64,000 nucleotides of DNA from Hirsutella rhossiliensis (lineage: Eukaryota; Ascomycota; Sordariomycetes; Hypocreales; Ophiocordycipitaceae). The DNA is taken from positions 1-64,000 of the forward strand of contig NW_025408692.1 of assembly GCF_020360975.1 (NCBI RefSeq). The letters run 5' to 3'. Position numbers and translations under genes: made by a program. Below the pieces are notes generated by a model that was given only the letters and a program-made list of their open reading frames with translations, was not told the DNA's origin and did no database searches. Positions 46,170-57,191 of this stretch are shown here, in pieces. The stretch's first letter is position 1; each line of letters starts with the position of its first letter.

Positions 46170-48699
46170 GGCTGCCGTCCAGCATCTTGCGCTATTTGTG
46201 CCGTGGGAAGCCTTTCTCGGCGAAGAAGAAGGGGACATCAATGAGATATGGAGGCGGGCGCGAGAGCTGCTTCCGCCGAGAATCTCGTGCCTCGTCGACA
46301 ACGTTCAACTGCTCCGGCGGTCCGCCGAGGACGCGAGGCGAGACGCCAAGCAGTGGGCGGCCTCGGGCGGCGCCGGGGATTGCGCCGGCGCTCTCGGCGA
46401 GGCGGGGGAGGGGGAGGAGGGGGGGCGACACCCGGGGGACGACGACGCGGCCTCGGCGTACCAGGCCGACAACGTCGGAAAGGCAACGCGACTAATCGAC
46501 GTCGTCCGAAGCGCGGCCGGGGCGAACCAGATCACGGCGGGATCGCGCGAGCTCTCGGTATGATACAGCAGCTGTGCCGCTTCCAGCAGTCAGCGCTGGC
46601 CTCGACCGCCGAGCTCGAGGCCTCCATCGTCAGGGAACGGGGCGGGAGGCGCATCGACTTGCCGGGGCGGGTCTTTTCCGGGGCCGCGGTGCCGCCGCAG
46701 GACCAGGTCAAGGCCATCAAGTCGCAGCAGACGAGCGCCTCGAGGGAGAGGGTGAAGATGATACAGGGTATACAAAGCATGGCCACGGCCCACGGCACCG
46801 ATCGTGGCGCGGCGGAGCGGAGTGTGCTGACCGGCTTCGGCGAGGAAGGCGTGCAGATAACGGCGGCGGAAGCCGAGGAGACGGCGGGTAACGCCGAGGC
46901 CGGCATGGAAGTCCGCCTCGGCCCGTCGACCTCGTTCCTCGAGGCCGGAAAAGGCTTGACGAGACGCTTGACGCTAAACAGGAAACAGGCCATCGCCTTG
47001 TCCATAATATGCCGCCACCTTGACTTGATGCGGCGAGGAGACGGAGGGGGCGACGTCAGCCAGCTCTGTCAGTTCGTCGGCGGCGAGGGCGGTACCGGCA
47101 AGTCGCGCGTCATCGAAGCACTCGTCGGCCTCTTTGCCGCTAAGGGCATCTCGAGCCGGCTGCTGATCACGGCGACGTCGGGGACCGCGGCGGCCCGGGT
47201 CAACGGTATCACCATCCACTCCGCCTGCGGCTTCACCAGGACCAAGGGCCGGGCGCGAACACGGCGAGGAGGTCGACGGCGTACGGCTGCCGAGGCAGGC
47301 GGAGCGGTTCGTCGACGGCGAGTCCCGCATGGACTGGCAGGACAAGGAGGTGCTCGTCATCGACGAGGTAAGCATGCTCGGCGCGCGCACGCTGCACGCC
47401 GTCAACGAGCGGCTCTGCCAGCTGCGGGGGTCGCAGCGGGACTTCGGCGGGATCCCCATCGTCCTCTTCTGCGGGGACTTCCACCAGTTCCGCCCGGTCC
47501 AGGAAAGGTCGATCCTACTGCCGAGCTCGGCCGTCTCGTGGGACGAGGACTACTCGTTCAGGGCCGAGCAGCGCCACCAGCACGACAAGGCGCACGCGCT
47601 GTGGAAGCGGTTCACCACTGTCGTCATGCTGGACGAGCAGATGCGCGCCGCCGGCGACCCGGAGCTGCAGAGGCTGCTAAAGCGGATCCGACTGGGCGTG
47701 CAGGATCACACCGACCTAGACCTCCTTAACTCAAGATGCTACCGGGAAGGCAGGCGAATCCCGTGGGAGACAGGCATCACCGTGGTCACGCCGCTAAATA
47801 GGAACCGGTGGAATCTCAACATGGAGGCGAGCTTAGCATTCCAGATGCAACGACGTTTGACGATACGCATCTTCATCTCCGAGCATAAGTGGAAGGAGGG
47901 GCTGCCGACCGAGGAAGAGGCCATCATGATGCTAAACCAGGGCGACGACAGCGCGACCCCAGTGCCGGGCGTCTTTATGTTTGTGGCCGGGATGCCGGTC
48001 GTCGTGAACCACAACACCCACCAGGGGCTGAAGCTGGTGAACGGCGCCAGCTACACGGCGGCCGAGGTCATCGTCGACAAGGTGCACCCGGCGCATCGCA
48101 TCTCGGCCGATATGGCGATCCACTTCGGGCCGCCGGCGGCGATCATACTAGGGTCGGAGACGACTAAGGACTTCCACTTCGTCGGGATGCCGCCCGGCAC
48201 GATCCTGCTGACGCCTATGAGCGTCAGGATCCAGTGTCACCGGAAGCGACCGTGGCAGCAGAAGGAGGTCACCCGCAAGGGCCTGCCGTGCGCCGCGGCC
48301 TTCGCGTGCACCGATTATAAGGTGCAGGGCGGGACGCTCGAGCGTGTCGCGCTCGAGCTGCGAGGGACGAGGACGACAAACGTCGGTGGACGTGCCGTCC
48401 CCTCGCAGTGCGACCCTTACAGCCTATACGTGCAGCTATCGCGGTGTCCGACGCTAGACGGCATCATGCTCATATCGGAGGTGCGAGAGAGAGACTTCGT
48501 GGGAAACCGGGTCCCCCGGGAGATGACGGCCGCACAAGCGAGGCTCGAGGAACTGAGTGACAGAACCGTCCGGGAGGCGCTGCGCTGGCTCGGCGACGAC
48601 TTCGAATACGCGTAGGAATAGTGAACCCTTCGACAGGCACAAATATGAATGAAATGACATCGGACGTTAGACGCGGGAAACGGTGCAATTGTCTGGCTA

Positions 48700-48800
48700 C
48701 CCGTTGATCTTGGTGTGGGGCCACAGCAGCCCAACTAAGTGTCTTCGCCACTTAGTTGGCCCAAAAAATCCGGCACAGCCCAAAAAATCCGGCACAGCAG
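48700..48800 (+). repeat. Left TIR of the pogo-like element
   Basis: 101 bp beginning CCCGTTGATCTTGG. It contains a hairpin CCAACTAAGTG-N7-CACTTAGTTGG (48731-48759) and two direct copies of CCCAAAAAATCCGGCACAG (48760-48778 and 48779-48797). Confidence 0.95.
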
Positions 48801-48890
48801 CCCACCTCCAAAACGTCAACCCTATGCATCTCAACCGCGTTTTCTCGCGCAACTTGACTTTATTTACGTATCTTTTTGCCGGAATACATT

Positions 48891-51112
48891 ATGACAGATA
48901 ACATGGCTACCCTGGAGGCAGCAAAGCCGTTCTGGCGTCTCGTCGCGACCCCAGAGCCGATGTTCGTCGCTCAACAACACCAAAAGAACGCCTCTTTCCG
49001 TGCGAGATGCGGCCATCCGTTACAATGTGAAGAGCTCATCCGTACAGAGAGCCATTAATTTCATAAGAAACCCCTTTCCCGTGCTCCAGGGCGTCCATTG
49101 GCGCTGACGGAGGACGAAGACGACGCCCTGGTTGCGTATGTACAGTGGATGGAACGCACCGGCATGCCCGCCACGAGAGAGCAACTTGAAGCTGTTGCAA
49201 ATGCAATAAGAATGCGTCGAGATCCCAATGCCCGCCCGGTCTCGTCAAGTTGGCTTGACAATTGGCGTGGAAGTCATCCTGCGATCGCGAAGACGTATCT
49301 CAAAGCAGTTGAACGAGCCCGGAAGTCCTTTGAAGCCCACGGGGTAGAAGAAGTCGAATTTTTCTACTCAAAGCTTCGAGAAATCATCACCAGCTACCGT
49401 ATTGGCAGTTCAGAGATCTGGAATGAAGACGAGGCCGGAATACGCATTGGGTGCCTGCGAGAACGCATCCAAGTTCTCATCACGCGCACCACTAGAGTCA
49501 AGAGCACCCGGCCCCGAGTTTTAGACCCAGCAAACCGAGAATCCTGCACGGTAATTGCCTCAGTTAACGCAGTGGGGGACTCTCTTCCACCCTGGCTTGT
49601 TTTCCAACATTACCCTACCACCAACTGGGCCGGCATCGACATCATGACAGGCGTACGGTTTGCCCAGTCGCCAACTGGCTTTTCCAACGCAGAGATACAC
49701 CTTGAGTGGGCAAGGCATTTCAACTGCTGGTCTTGGGCATCGTCAGCGCAAGCAAAACAGTCAGGAAATTCGCTGGAAGAGTGGTTCGGCTGTGACGAGC
49801 ATCTTCGGCGCCCCAACATGGGGATGAGTCGCGTGGAGGCGCCGCCAAACCAACGGCCTGACGACGAGAAGATCTACCGATTGCTTGTTGTGGATGGCTT
49901 TACAGGGCATACCACCCTTGACTTTGCTGAGTATTGTATCAAGTTTGATATCATCATTGCTATTTTCCTCCACATTCCACCCACCTCATGCAGCCGCTTG
50001 ATGTTGGGGTATTCCAGCCACTAAAGTCAGCACATCAGAAAGCGCTTCGGAAGTCGCTCGCAGAAGGCAACATATCATTTTCGCGGGTCAACTTCCTCAC
50101 AGCTTTTCAGGACGTATATGAGGCTGGCTTCACGCGGCATAACATTATGGCGGCATTTGAAAAACAGGCCTCTTTCCTGTCGACCCAGCGCCGGTGATCA
50201 CCAAGATCCTCCACGAGCAGCTACGACAACAGCAGCCGATCAATCCTGCATACGCCTCGCTCCTACCCTCGGAGACGCGTTTCCAAGTCGCCGCGGATGC
50301 CCTCAATGATATCCGGCAACGGTATGGGCCCTCATGAGCTCGCCATCACGAGAAAACTTGCGGGTTCTTGCGAAAGTGAACACCGAGTCTATCGCGATGG
50401 CGTCACATTCCCAGGGCATAGTCAGCGATAAGAATAGCCGAACCCAGGCGTATGCGAATCGAATGAAGAGAGGCAAGATTGTCAGGCCGCGCGGAGAGTT
50501 TATCACGAGCTCCAGCATGGCCGACATCACCCGGGAGTATGAGGAGCTCCAGGCAAAGCAAACCCGGCTTCAAACGCGCCAGGAGATAAGGATGCATCTT
50601 AAACGAGTTCGTGGAGAGATGCAGAAGATCCGAGAAGACTATAAAGTCGGGAAGAAGCAGTTAGTCAATGGCAGAGTCAAGACATTGAACTTTAAGCCCT
50701 GGCTAGAGTTTACGGGACGAGACGTTGAGTTCTACACTCTGGAGCAAAGTTGCGATACCTCATGCGGGAGCTCAAAGAGCCATCCAAGGAATCCTTTTCT
50801 ATGATACCACGAAGAGAAATAACTCCGCCAGAGATGTCAGGGCGCGCGCAGCGACCTCGCCCACTTACAGATATGTCGTCGTTGCCCGGCAGTGACGATA
50901 CCGTCTATTTCACAGGCCTCGATCTTGACAAACATAGTGAGGATGGCGCCGACGATGAAGACGAGGACAATTTACTCGACACGCAAGAGAATATACCCTC
51001 ATCGCCGCCGTTAGCAGCGGTTGAAGCGGTAGTCGATACACCATGCCCTCGACCGCGCACCCGATCGTCCAACAAGATACAGCAGACGCTCCAGGAACAC
51101 AGGTATGGATAA
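48891..51112 (+). pseudogene. pogo-like transposase (frameshifted)
   Basis: DDE transposase that cuts and pastes the element at TA. ATG 48891 (MTDNMATLEAAK) is followed by a frame change into SVRDAAIRYNVKSSSVQRA (about 48998-49055), a psq-type helix-turn-helix. A stop near 49100 and a further shift lead to ALTEDEDDALVAYVQWMERT (from 49098), the Tc5/CENP-B-type DNA-binding domain. The catalytic residues are visible: Asp codon 49428 in NEDEAGIRIG, Asp 49893 in LLVVDGFTGH, and Asp 50000 in MQPLDVGVFQPLK, with a frame change between the last two (about 49970-49987). Downstream, 50334-50740 is coiled-coil-like (EYEELQAKQTRLQTRQE), and after another shift an acidic tail ends at TAA 51112. At least four lesions, so it is not expressed as a whole protein. 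Confidence 0.85.
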
Positions 51113-51381
51113 AATAGCTCTCAGAGACGCACAACAGGCGAAATTACTACATAATACGTCTATTTGGACTCACAAACGCGGTCTTCCTATCTCTTCGACT
51201 GGAAGGCGGCAGCTCCTAAATAGGCCCAAAGACGTGATTTTTCACTTTTCGTTGTTACTTGCGTCTTTAGGTGATCCGCAGCTATTGATCACATGTATAT
51301 TTTAGCTATTTGAAGTCGCATTGACGGCACCATGAAGCGAAGCGTAGAATTTCCTTGATTTTGCACCCCAAATTGAGGACC

Positions 51382-51482
51382 CTGCTGTGCCGGATTTTTT
51401 GGGCTGTGCCGGATTTTTTGGGCCAACTAAGTGGCGAAGACACTTAGTTGGGCTGCTGTGGCCCCACACCAAGATCAACGGG
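51382..51482 (-). repeat. Right TIR of the pogo-like element
   Basis: Exact inverse of 48700-48800 over all 101 bases, including the hairpin and both direct repeats. Confidence 0.95.
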
Positions 51483-51840
51483 TAATCGGAAAGCGCAATT
51501 TGAGCGGGAGCGGGAACAGTGGGAACAGCTGACGTAAATAAAAAAGAGTGACTAAGACGAGAAAAAAAAGGGGGGGGGAGAGGCGACGACTTTCATATAT
51601 GGCCAACAGGAAAGCGGGATGAAAAAGGACACAAAAGAGGGGGGAAAAACAGGGGCAAACTTGTAGGCCAACCGAAAAGCAATCGTTCAAGACGAAAGAG
51701 GCAATTTTTCTAGCCAACGGGAAGCCGAGAAAGCTAGCGAATCAGAGGCGCGGATTCGGGGGGCAAAAAAGCGCGGCATAGAAATCCTTTCGTTCCTCAA
51801 GGCAAGAACCTTTCGTCACTCGTTCCTCGTTCCTCAAGGC
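51483..51840. other. 3' terminal region of Helitron copy 4, after the pogo insertion
   Basis: Continuation of the copy 4 tail: GGCCAAC motifs (51601, 51669), AGCGAATCAGAGGCG (about 51735), then CTTTCGTTCCTCAAGGC (51787-51803) and a second degenerate copy ending CTCAAGGCATAC where the MULE begins. No gene. Confidence 0.7.
51787..51803. repeat. Helitron 3' terminal inverted-repeat motif, copy 4
   Basis: CTTTCGTTCCTCAAGGC, the same 17-mer as in copy 2 at 20694-20710, and the inverse of the 5' motif at 31499-31515 with one mismatch (ACAAAAG there against ACGAAAG). Confidence 0.75.
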
Positions 51841-51922
51841 ATACATGGGCGCCCGGGCGCCCAAATAAAATTGCGCGCCCGGGCGCGCCACTAAGAACCG
51901 CAGACTGTCATTGGCCCATGAA
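51841..51922 (+). repeat. Left TIR of the MULE
   Basis: Contains two perfect GC palindromes: TGGGCGCCCGGGCGCCCA (51846-51863) and GCGCGCCCGGGCGCGC (51873-51888), followed by CACTAAGAACCGCAGA and ATTGGCCCATGAA. Confidence 0.92.
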
Positions 51923-54407
51923 CACACGTATCGACCTCTGTTCACGCGCTCTGCAACTGTACCCTAAACCGCGACACAACACGTTGAGTCCAAGAGAATG
52001 AATTCAACGGGACCGACGACATTTGGCGATGATGCCCTCCCTCCGGAGGGCACGTACGAATCACGCGAATCTCTACTCAGCGCCATCAATTCTTGGGCGA
52101 AACCACGAGGATACGCATTCACGACGGGAAAATCTACGAAGACCCCTAACGGTCGGGTCAAAATCGTGTTCGCATGCGATCGAAATAAGCTGCCGCCCAG
52201 TACATTTATCGAACGAAAACGCCGCACTTGTAGCCGGAGAGCCGGATGCAAGTTCTCAGTACTGGCCAAACAGTCATTAGATGGAAGTACTTGGGTCCTT
52301 AGCCATCGACCAGATAAGGACTGCGCCCAGCACAATCATCCACCGAGTTCAGATGCATCTGTCCACCCAGCGCATCGCCAGCTTAACGAGAGAGACGCTG
52401 CAATTATATCAAATCTGACAACTGCTGGCACTGCTCCTCGAGATATCAGAACTTACCTCCATAATAATTCTGATACCCTCGCGACTCAGCAGGACGTCTA
52501 TAACCGAATTGCGGCAACCAGGAGAGATCTGCGTGAAGGCCAAAGCAGTATACAAGCGCTCGTTGACCAGTTACATGAAGAGGGTTTCTGGTGTCAGGTT
52601 CGACTGGATTCAGACCATCGGCTTACAGCCATCTTTTTCGCCCATCCAGACTCTGTTGCCTACCTCCAATGCAACCCAGACGTCTTGTTGCTAGACTGCA
52701 CCTACAAGACGAACAAGCACGCCATGCCGCTCCTCGACATGGTCGGAGTTGATTCTTGTCAGCGTTCGTTCTGCATTGCATTCGCATTTCTCTCCGGTGA
52801 ATCAGAAGCGGACTATTCGTGGACACTTCATCACCTCAAATCACTCTACCAGCACGAGCTTCCTTCTGTGGTCTTGACTGACCGATGCCTCGCTGCGATA
52901 AATGCGGCTGCAACCTGGTTTCCTACCTCCAAAGCACTGCTTTGCCTCTGGCATGTCAACAAGGCAGTTCTGCAGTACTGTCAACCTGACTTTGTACAAA
53001 AGAGTAGCCAACCGAGCGGTCAAGCAGAAGATGCATGGAACGAATTCTACCGATTTTGGCACTCGATTGTGGATTCGCCAACCGAAGCGGTATATGAAGA
53101 GCGGTTGGCCAAATTTGAGGTTAAGTACGCCAAAAGCCACCCCCGGGCGGTTGGGTATATTAAGCTATACTGGCTAGAGCCACACAAGGAGAGAATCATA
53201 AAAGCATGGGTAGACAGGCACTTGCATTTTGGCAATGTGGCCACCTCGAGGTAGTTCGCCAGGGCTTGCACCATGATTCAAGGCTAACGTTTGCTCCCTA
53301 GGGCCGAAGGAATTCACTCATTGATCAAATCATACATCAAGACATCCACATTCGACCTCTTTGACTCTTGGCAGGCCATGCGGCATGCGATCACCAACCA
53401 ACTAAAGGAGCTGAATCATATGCGAGCATCTCAGCAGATACGGATGCCTCTAGATGTCTCTGGAGGAATGTTCGAGGCCGTGCATGGTTGGGTGTCACAC
53501 CAGGCCCTGCGCAGAGTGCAAGAGCAACGGCAGTTACTTTCGGCGCCTCTGAAATCTCCTTGCAGTCAATCTTTCACTTCTTCATACGGACTACCATGCT
53601 CTCATACCTTGAAGAAACTCAAGGATGCAAAGCAGTGCCTTCTGCTCGAGCATTTTCATCCCCACTGGAACCTAAGACGGAGTGTGGATCGGCCACAACC
53701 TATACTTGAACCACGTCGAGTCCCAAAGCAAGGTTCTCAGACAACCAGCCAGTCTAGAACGAGCACCAGACGAGAACCCTGTGGATTTGAAATTGTCCAG
53801 TCTGGCAAGAAAGCTCCCCGTACGTGCAGCAGATGTCACCAAGTTGGTCACATAAGGTCCTCAAGAGCATGCCCTCTGAGGTTCCAGGAGTTGCTTACAA
53901 AGGCAGCACCGGCAAAGCCAGTCCCACAGCCGGACGCAGCATCAGTTGCCGTTCCAGCTTTTACTGATCCTCCCCCAAGTGTTCCGGCGGTCCGAGGGGC
54001 ATCATTGCTCGGGGCTACACTGGATCCTCCTGCGGAAGCTGTTCGGCGCTCTCCCGCTGCTGAACCAACCCCATCTGTGCCGCCCTTAGTCTTACCTACT
54101 ATGCAAGAGTCCCTTATAACTCTCCACTCTCCTGTCGTCCCAGATGGTCCGGTTGGAACTATGCCAAGCTCTGTTGAAGGAGAGCCATGCCGTTTGCGGG
54201 AGCCCCCTCTCGATTTACCGCCGAGGTACGACTCGCCACAAGCCATATATGGAAGATACGTTGCCGCAAGGAGCGCGTGGTACGCAGCGCAGCCCACTGG
54301 CAATATCACGACCAATCAGCAGTATCGCAGGGCGATGGGGCTCCCACTCAGGTACGACAAGCAGAGTTATGAGTGGTGTCTGGACTACAAACAGATGTCC
54401 AAGCGCT

Positions 54408-54415
54408 GTATCAGC
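54408..54415. repeat. Target-site duplication of hAT-1 (left)
   Basis: GTATCAGC, identical to 57192-57199 on the other side. Eight bases is the length expected for hAT elements. Confidence 0.95.
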
Positions 54416-57191
54416 CAGTGTTGCTAATAATATAAACAATACGTATATTGGCAATATGGACCCCTCGCAATATTATTGTATTGTCAAGAGGTGCGTATTG
54501 TATTGCGCAATATGGCATTGGTCCATATTGTATTGTATTGCCAGTGACCAAATATATTGCCAGTAAAACAATATATCCCGTATATCCCACGTGACCTCAT
54601 TATTCAACCGTCGTTGCTGAAATATCGTCACCCTGAAAATCCTGTATCCCAAACCATGACTTCAAGCACTCCAATGCCTGAATTACATCACTCCAAGTCG
54701 ATTTCGACGGTCTGTGATGGTTATTTTTGCCCCAGAGAAGAGTCTTTCGGGCTCAGCAGACATTGCGGGAATTGACAGTATATCCACCGCCATTTTGCTC
54801 AGGTATGGGTAGTTCTTTTGCTGTGTTTCCTCCAGCCACCATGCGAGGGCGCTTGTGAACCCATAAACCCGTTCAGACTTACAATATCGCTCGTACTCGT
54901 CTGTGATAAGTGCTGGTTGTAGGTGCTTGTTTCTCCAATTCAAGAACTCGTTCGTGGTCGTCAACGGAACCTCAGATAGAGAAGGCGGCTCCACAGGTTT
55001 ATAATCATCCCACAGTGTCTCCATCAGCTTCTTTGACGAGTCAGCCCACTCCTTCTTCCAGTTTTCGTGTATGTAGTGCCATTTATGCGAAGGGTGAAGC
55101 ACAATCGCAGCGACGTAGGCAGGCGATTCGTCAGTAAGACAATAGTACTTATCCATCTTCGCCCAGCCCGAGTTATACATTGGTGCCATAATCGGATCGT
55201 CGATATGTGCCTCTTTTCCTGCTTCGAATTGCGCCAATACGAAGTCCATAGCCAAGAGAACATTGTCAAGAGTTGCAAACGATGACTCAAGGGCCTTTGT
55301 CGTCATTTTAAGCTTCTCCAAGAAAGACTTGATCTTCTCGAGGATGACCCACTCCTCGGGAGAGAGCTCGTCTCCGGCACAATCTCCTTCCACCCATTTG
55401 TTGAAATATCCCTCGACTGCGCCTCTAAGATGCAAGGCCGCTCGTAGCATGGTGTACCACGAACTCCACCTCGTGTCATTATCTCGCGCAAGCTTGCGAT
55501 TATGGCTGATGGCCAGAAACTTTTGGCGACGCTGAACACTACTTTGGACGAAAACCACGAAGTTGTGGAGCTTGCCAAGGGACCCTTTTCCGCCACGCCT
55601 CGATCTCTTTTAGTGTCACATTATGCCCATCACGTTCGTCGTCTTTGAGCTTCTCATTATCGGTAACGAAGAGGAAAGCTTTGGCGGCAAGGTTGATAAT
55701 GTGACCTTGGCAGCGGAGTCGGTGAGATTTGGGATCGTATCGAATGTCATATCGACGTAGAAGGCCTGTAAATGTTAGGGCCAGTCAGAAAAAACAGTGC
55801 GCCGTACTTACCAAGGGAAAGAGATCTCATCATTGTATCGTTATTGCCTGCATTGTCCATCACAAAATATCCAAGGTTGGAAGCAAACCCCCAGTCATCA
55901 ACCACTTCCAAAATTGCCCTTGCCAGGTGATATCCGTCGTGCTCACTGTCGATGTCTTTCAAAGCCAAGACATGGTGTTCCAACTGACTGTCTTCTGCAA
56001 CGTAATGAGCAACTACGCCTAAGATGGCCAAAGAGTTGGGGGAAGTCCATAGGTCGCAGCTGATATGAATTTTTGACTTTGCTGACTGGATGCGCTGCTT
56101 GACCTTCTCCTTCTGACCTTCGTACTGCCGCATAATCCATTTCTTGATGGTCTCGTGTATCTGGAAGCCAAGTATCGATATCGGCGTTGAGGTAGGCTAA
56201 GAATGCTCGGAATTCTGGGCATTCCACAAGCCTAAATGGGAGAGAACAGGACGTAATAAACCTTACGTATAAAGCTTCGAGCTGGTCTGGGTCGATCGAG
56301 TCTCCGGATTGATCGTTGAGCCGACGGCGTTTTCGGGGATGTTCTTTGGCCGTAACACGAGCTATCTCGAGAATAGTTCGTATATTCGTGACTTTGGCAG
56401 TTCGTGGCGCGCCTTTTGGGAGGCCGTGACCGTCAGGAGGAGGATCCGTAAGGTGCTTGGCTGGGGCCGCAGTTCCACCGGAACAGCAATACGTTTTGTC
56501 ACAGTGTTTGCAGCGCCATTCTTCTTTTCCGGTCCGCTGATTGTAGTATTTCGTCTCTATGTCCTCGTCTGGCATATGAGAAAAGACCCATGATGTTCTT
56601 GGCTTGGCCGAAGGGTTTATGGAGGCCGTGCGAGGTTGCGACGATTGGCATTCAGTGGTTTGGGTCTCATCTGGATCATGCAACCGTGGGCTGGAAATCT
56701 CCGAGTATTCGTCTGATATTGACGAATCCGTCGCGGCGATGTTTGAACAAAAGGCAGGCGTTGTTGAGGCATCGAGATTGCTTGTAAGTCCTGGGGTGGG
56801 AAAGCGGGGTTGAGGAGGAAAACAGTGTTTGGACGGCGAGCCGCTACCCTGTAGGTCTGGATTTATACATACATTTACGCGTTTCCGTGCGCCAATAGGA
56901 AACTTTTACGTCCTGGAGGTCCGCCAGACGAAAAACAATACATAGAACATGCTTATATTTACGCGTGTTTTTTGACGCGTCATCATATTGGCGCGAATTG
57001 GGGAACGGAAAGGCGAATGACTACCAACCAATACAAACAATACAAGCCATATATTGCCAGTATGGAAGGCGCTATATTGTATCGTCACAATATGACGGCG
57101 AGCATATTGTATTGGTACAATATGAGAAATCGCGTATTGTATTGTATATACTGCAGTATACTACTTTATTGTCATATTATTAGCAACACTG
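54416..57191 (-). mobile_element. hAT-1 DNA transposon, inserted in the MULE transposase gene
   Basis: 2,776 bp with TIRs CAGTGTTGCTAATAATAT (54416-54433 and inverted at 57174-57191) and a perfect 8-bp target duplication. The ends carry repeated ATATTGTATTG-type words on both sides (54470-54560 and 57080-57150), the subterminal binding sites usual for hAT transposases. The transposase is on the minus strand. Confidence 0.95.
54683..56683 (-). pseudogene. hAT-1 transposase (near-intact; two frame changes, one intron)
   Basis: hAT-family transposase. The coding sequence runs from upstream of 56683 (no clear ATG in frame; the reading extends to about 56780) down to the stop at 54683. A BED-type zinc finger is present (CKHCDKTYCC ... 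KHL, about 56480-56540). A one-base shift occurs near 56165, then IKKWIMRQYEGQ and HISCDLWTSPNSLAILGVVA, with the catalytic-region motif FVMDNAGNND. An intron (55811 down to 55766, 46 bp, GTAAGT...CTGAC...CAG) follows SLSL, then HRLRCQGHIINL. A second one-base shift near 55598 leads into the long C-terminal frame with DNDTRWSSWYTM and the dimerisation region LSKMAVDILSIPAMSAEPE. Only two small lesions, so this is the least decayed hAT here, in keeping with its perfect target duplication. Confidence 0.87.

Larger units (their letters stand above)
40653..48615 (+). pseudogene. Helitron Rep-helicase gene, copy 4 (about ten frame changes)
   Basis: ATG 40653 (MGESSRCEVRSVEGEGE) matches the start region of copies 1 and 2. 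The N-terminal region (to about 42700) is repetitive, with FRPIMAKQ, FRPIQAKQ and RPIQAKA motifs. DUF6570-like: LQAEDLASVLRYLEDEF (42718), CMLCYRKR, CRSCF, VCAECHR (43036), LNSCYGFVTRYS (43170). Rep: GMFALDGPPDVADV (about 43793), WFTINPNDIT (44525), the HUH motif LHVHGLLWL (His codons 44805 and 44811), intron 1 (44934-45004), and YYVTNY (Tyr codons 45391, 45394, 45406). Intron 2: 46077-46169. Helicase: GGEGGTGKSR (47080-47109), LVIDEVSMLGART (47353), CGDFHQFRPV (47470), DEQMRAAGDPEL (47632), CTDYKVQGG (48309) and QLSRCPTLDG (48432). The last 428 codons are open to TAG 48615. Frame changes occur near 40.95, 41.9, 43.13, 43.24, 43.5, 44.04, 44.79, 45.23, 46.56 and 47.26 kb, mostly single bases. 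Confidence 0.88.
48700..51482 (+). mobile_element. pogo/Fot1-like DNA transposon
   Basis: 2,783 bp between two TA dinucleotides (48698-48699 and 51483-51484), with 101-bp terminal inverted repeats that I read as identical. It encodes a Tc5/CENP-B-type transposase with a DDE_1-like catalytic domain. It is inserted in the 3' non-coding part of Helitron copy 4, 84 bp after the helicase stop codon. Confidence 0.95.
31471..51840 (+). mobile_element. Helitron copy 4, split by copia and pogo insertions
   Basis: Fourth unit, the most complete in gene content: MYND gene (+, intact), accessory gene (-), Rep-helicase gene (+). It starts with GAAGGCTCGCC and a perfect 5-bp stem hairpin GGCTC-GCGCAAA-GAGCC (31485-31501), overlapping GCCTTGAGGAAC (31499). 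It ends with CTTTCGTTCCTCAAGGC (51787-51803) and a second degenerate copy of that motif before 51840. Removing the copia (31847-37640 plus one target-site copy) and pogo (48700-51482) insertions leaves about 11.8 kb, similar to the other units. The 3' tail after pogo has AGCGAATCAGAGGCG as in copies 2 and 3. Confidence 0.85.

Noticed and set aside
46560..46570. Break between helicase segments in copy 4 as a third intron
   Set aside because: No GT-AG pair fits, and the reading resumes within a few bases in the next frame. A one- or two-base deletion explains it.
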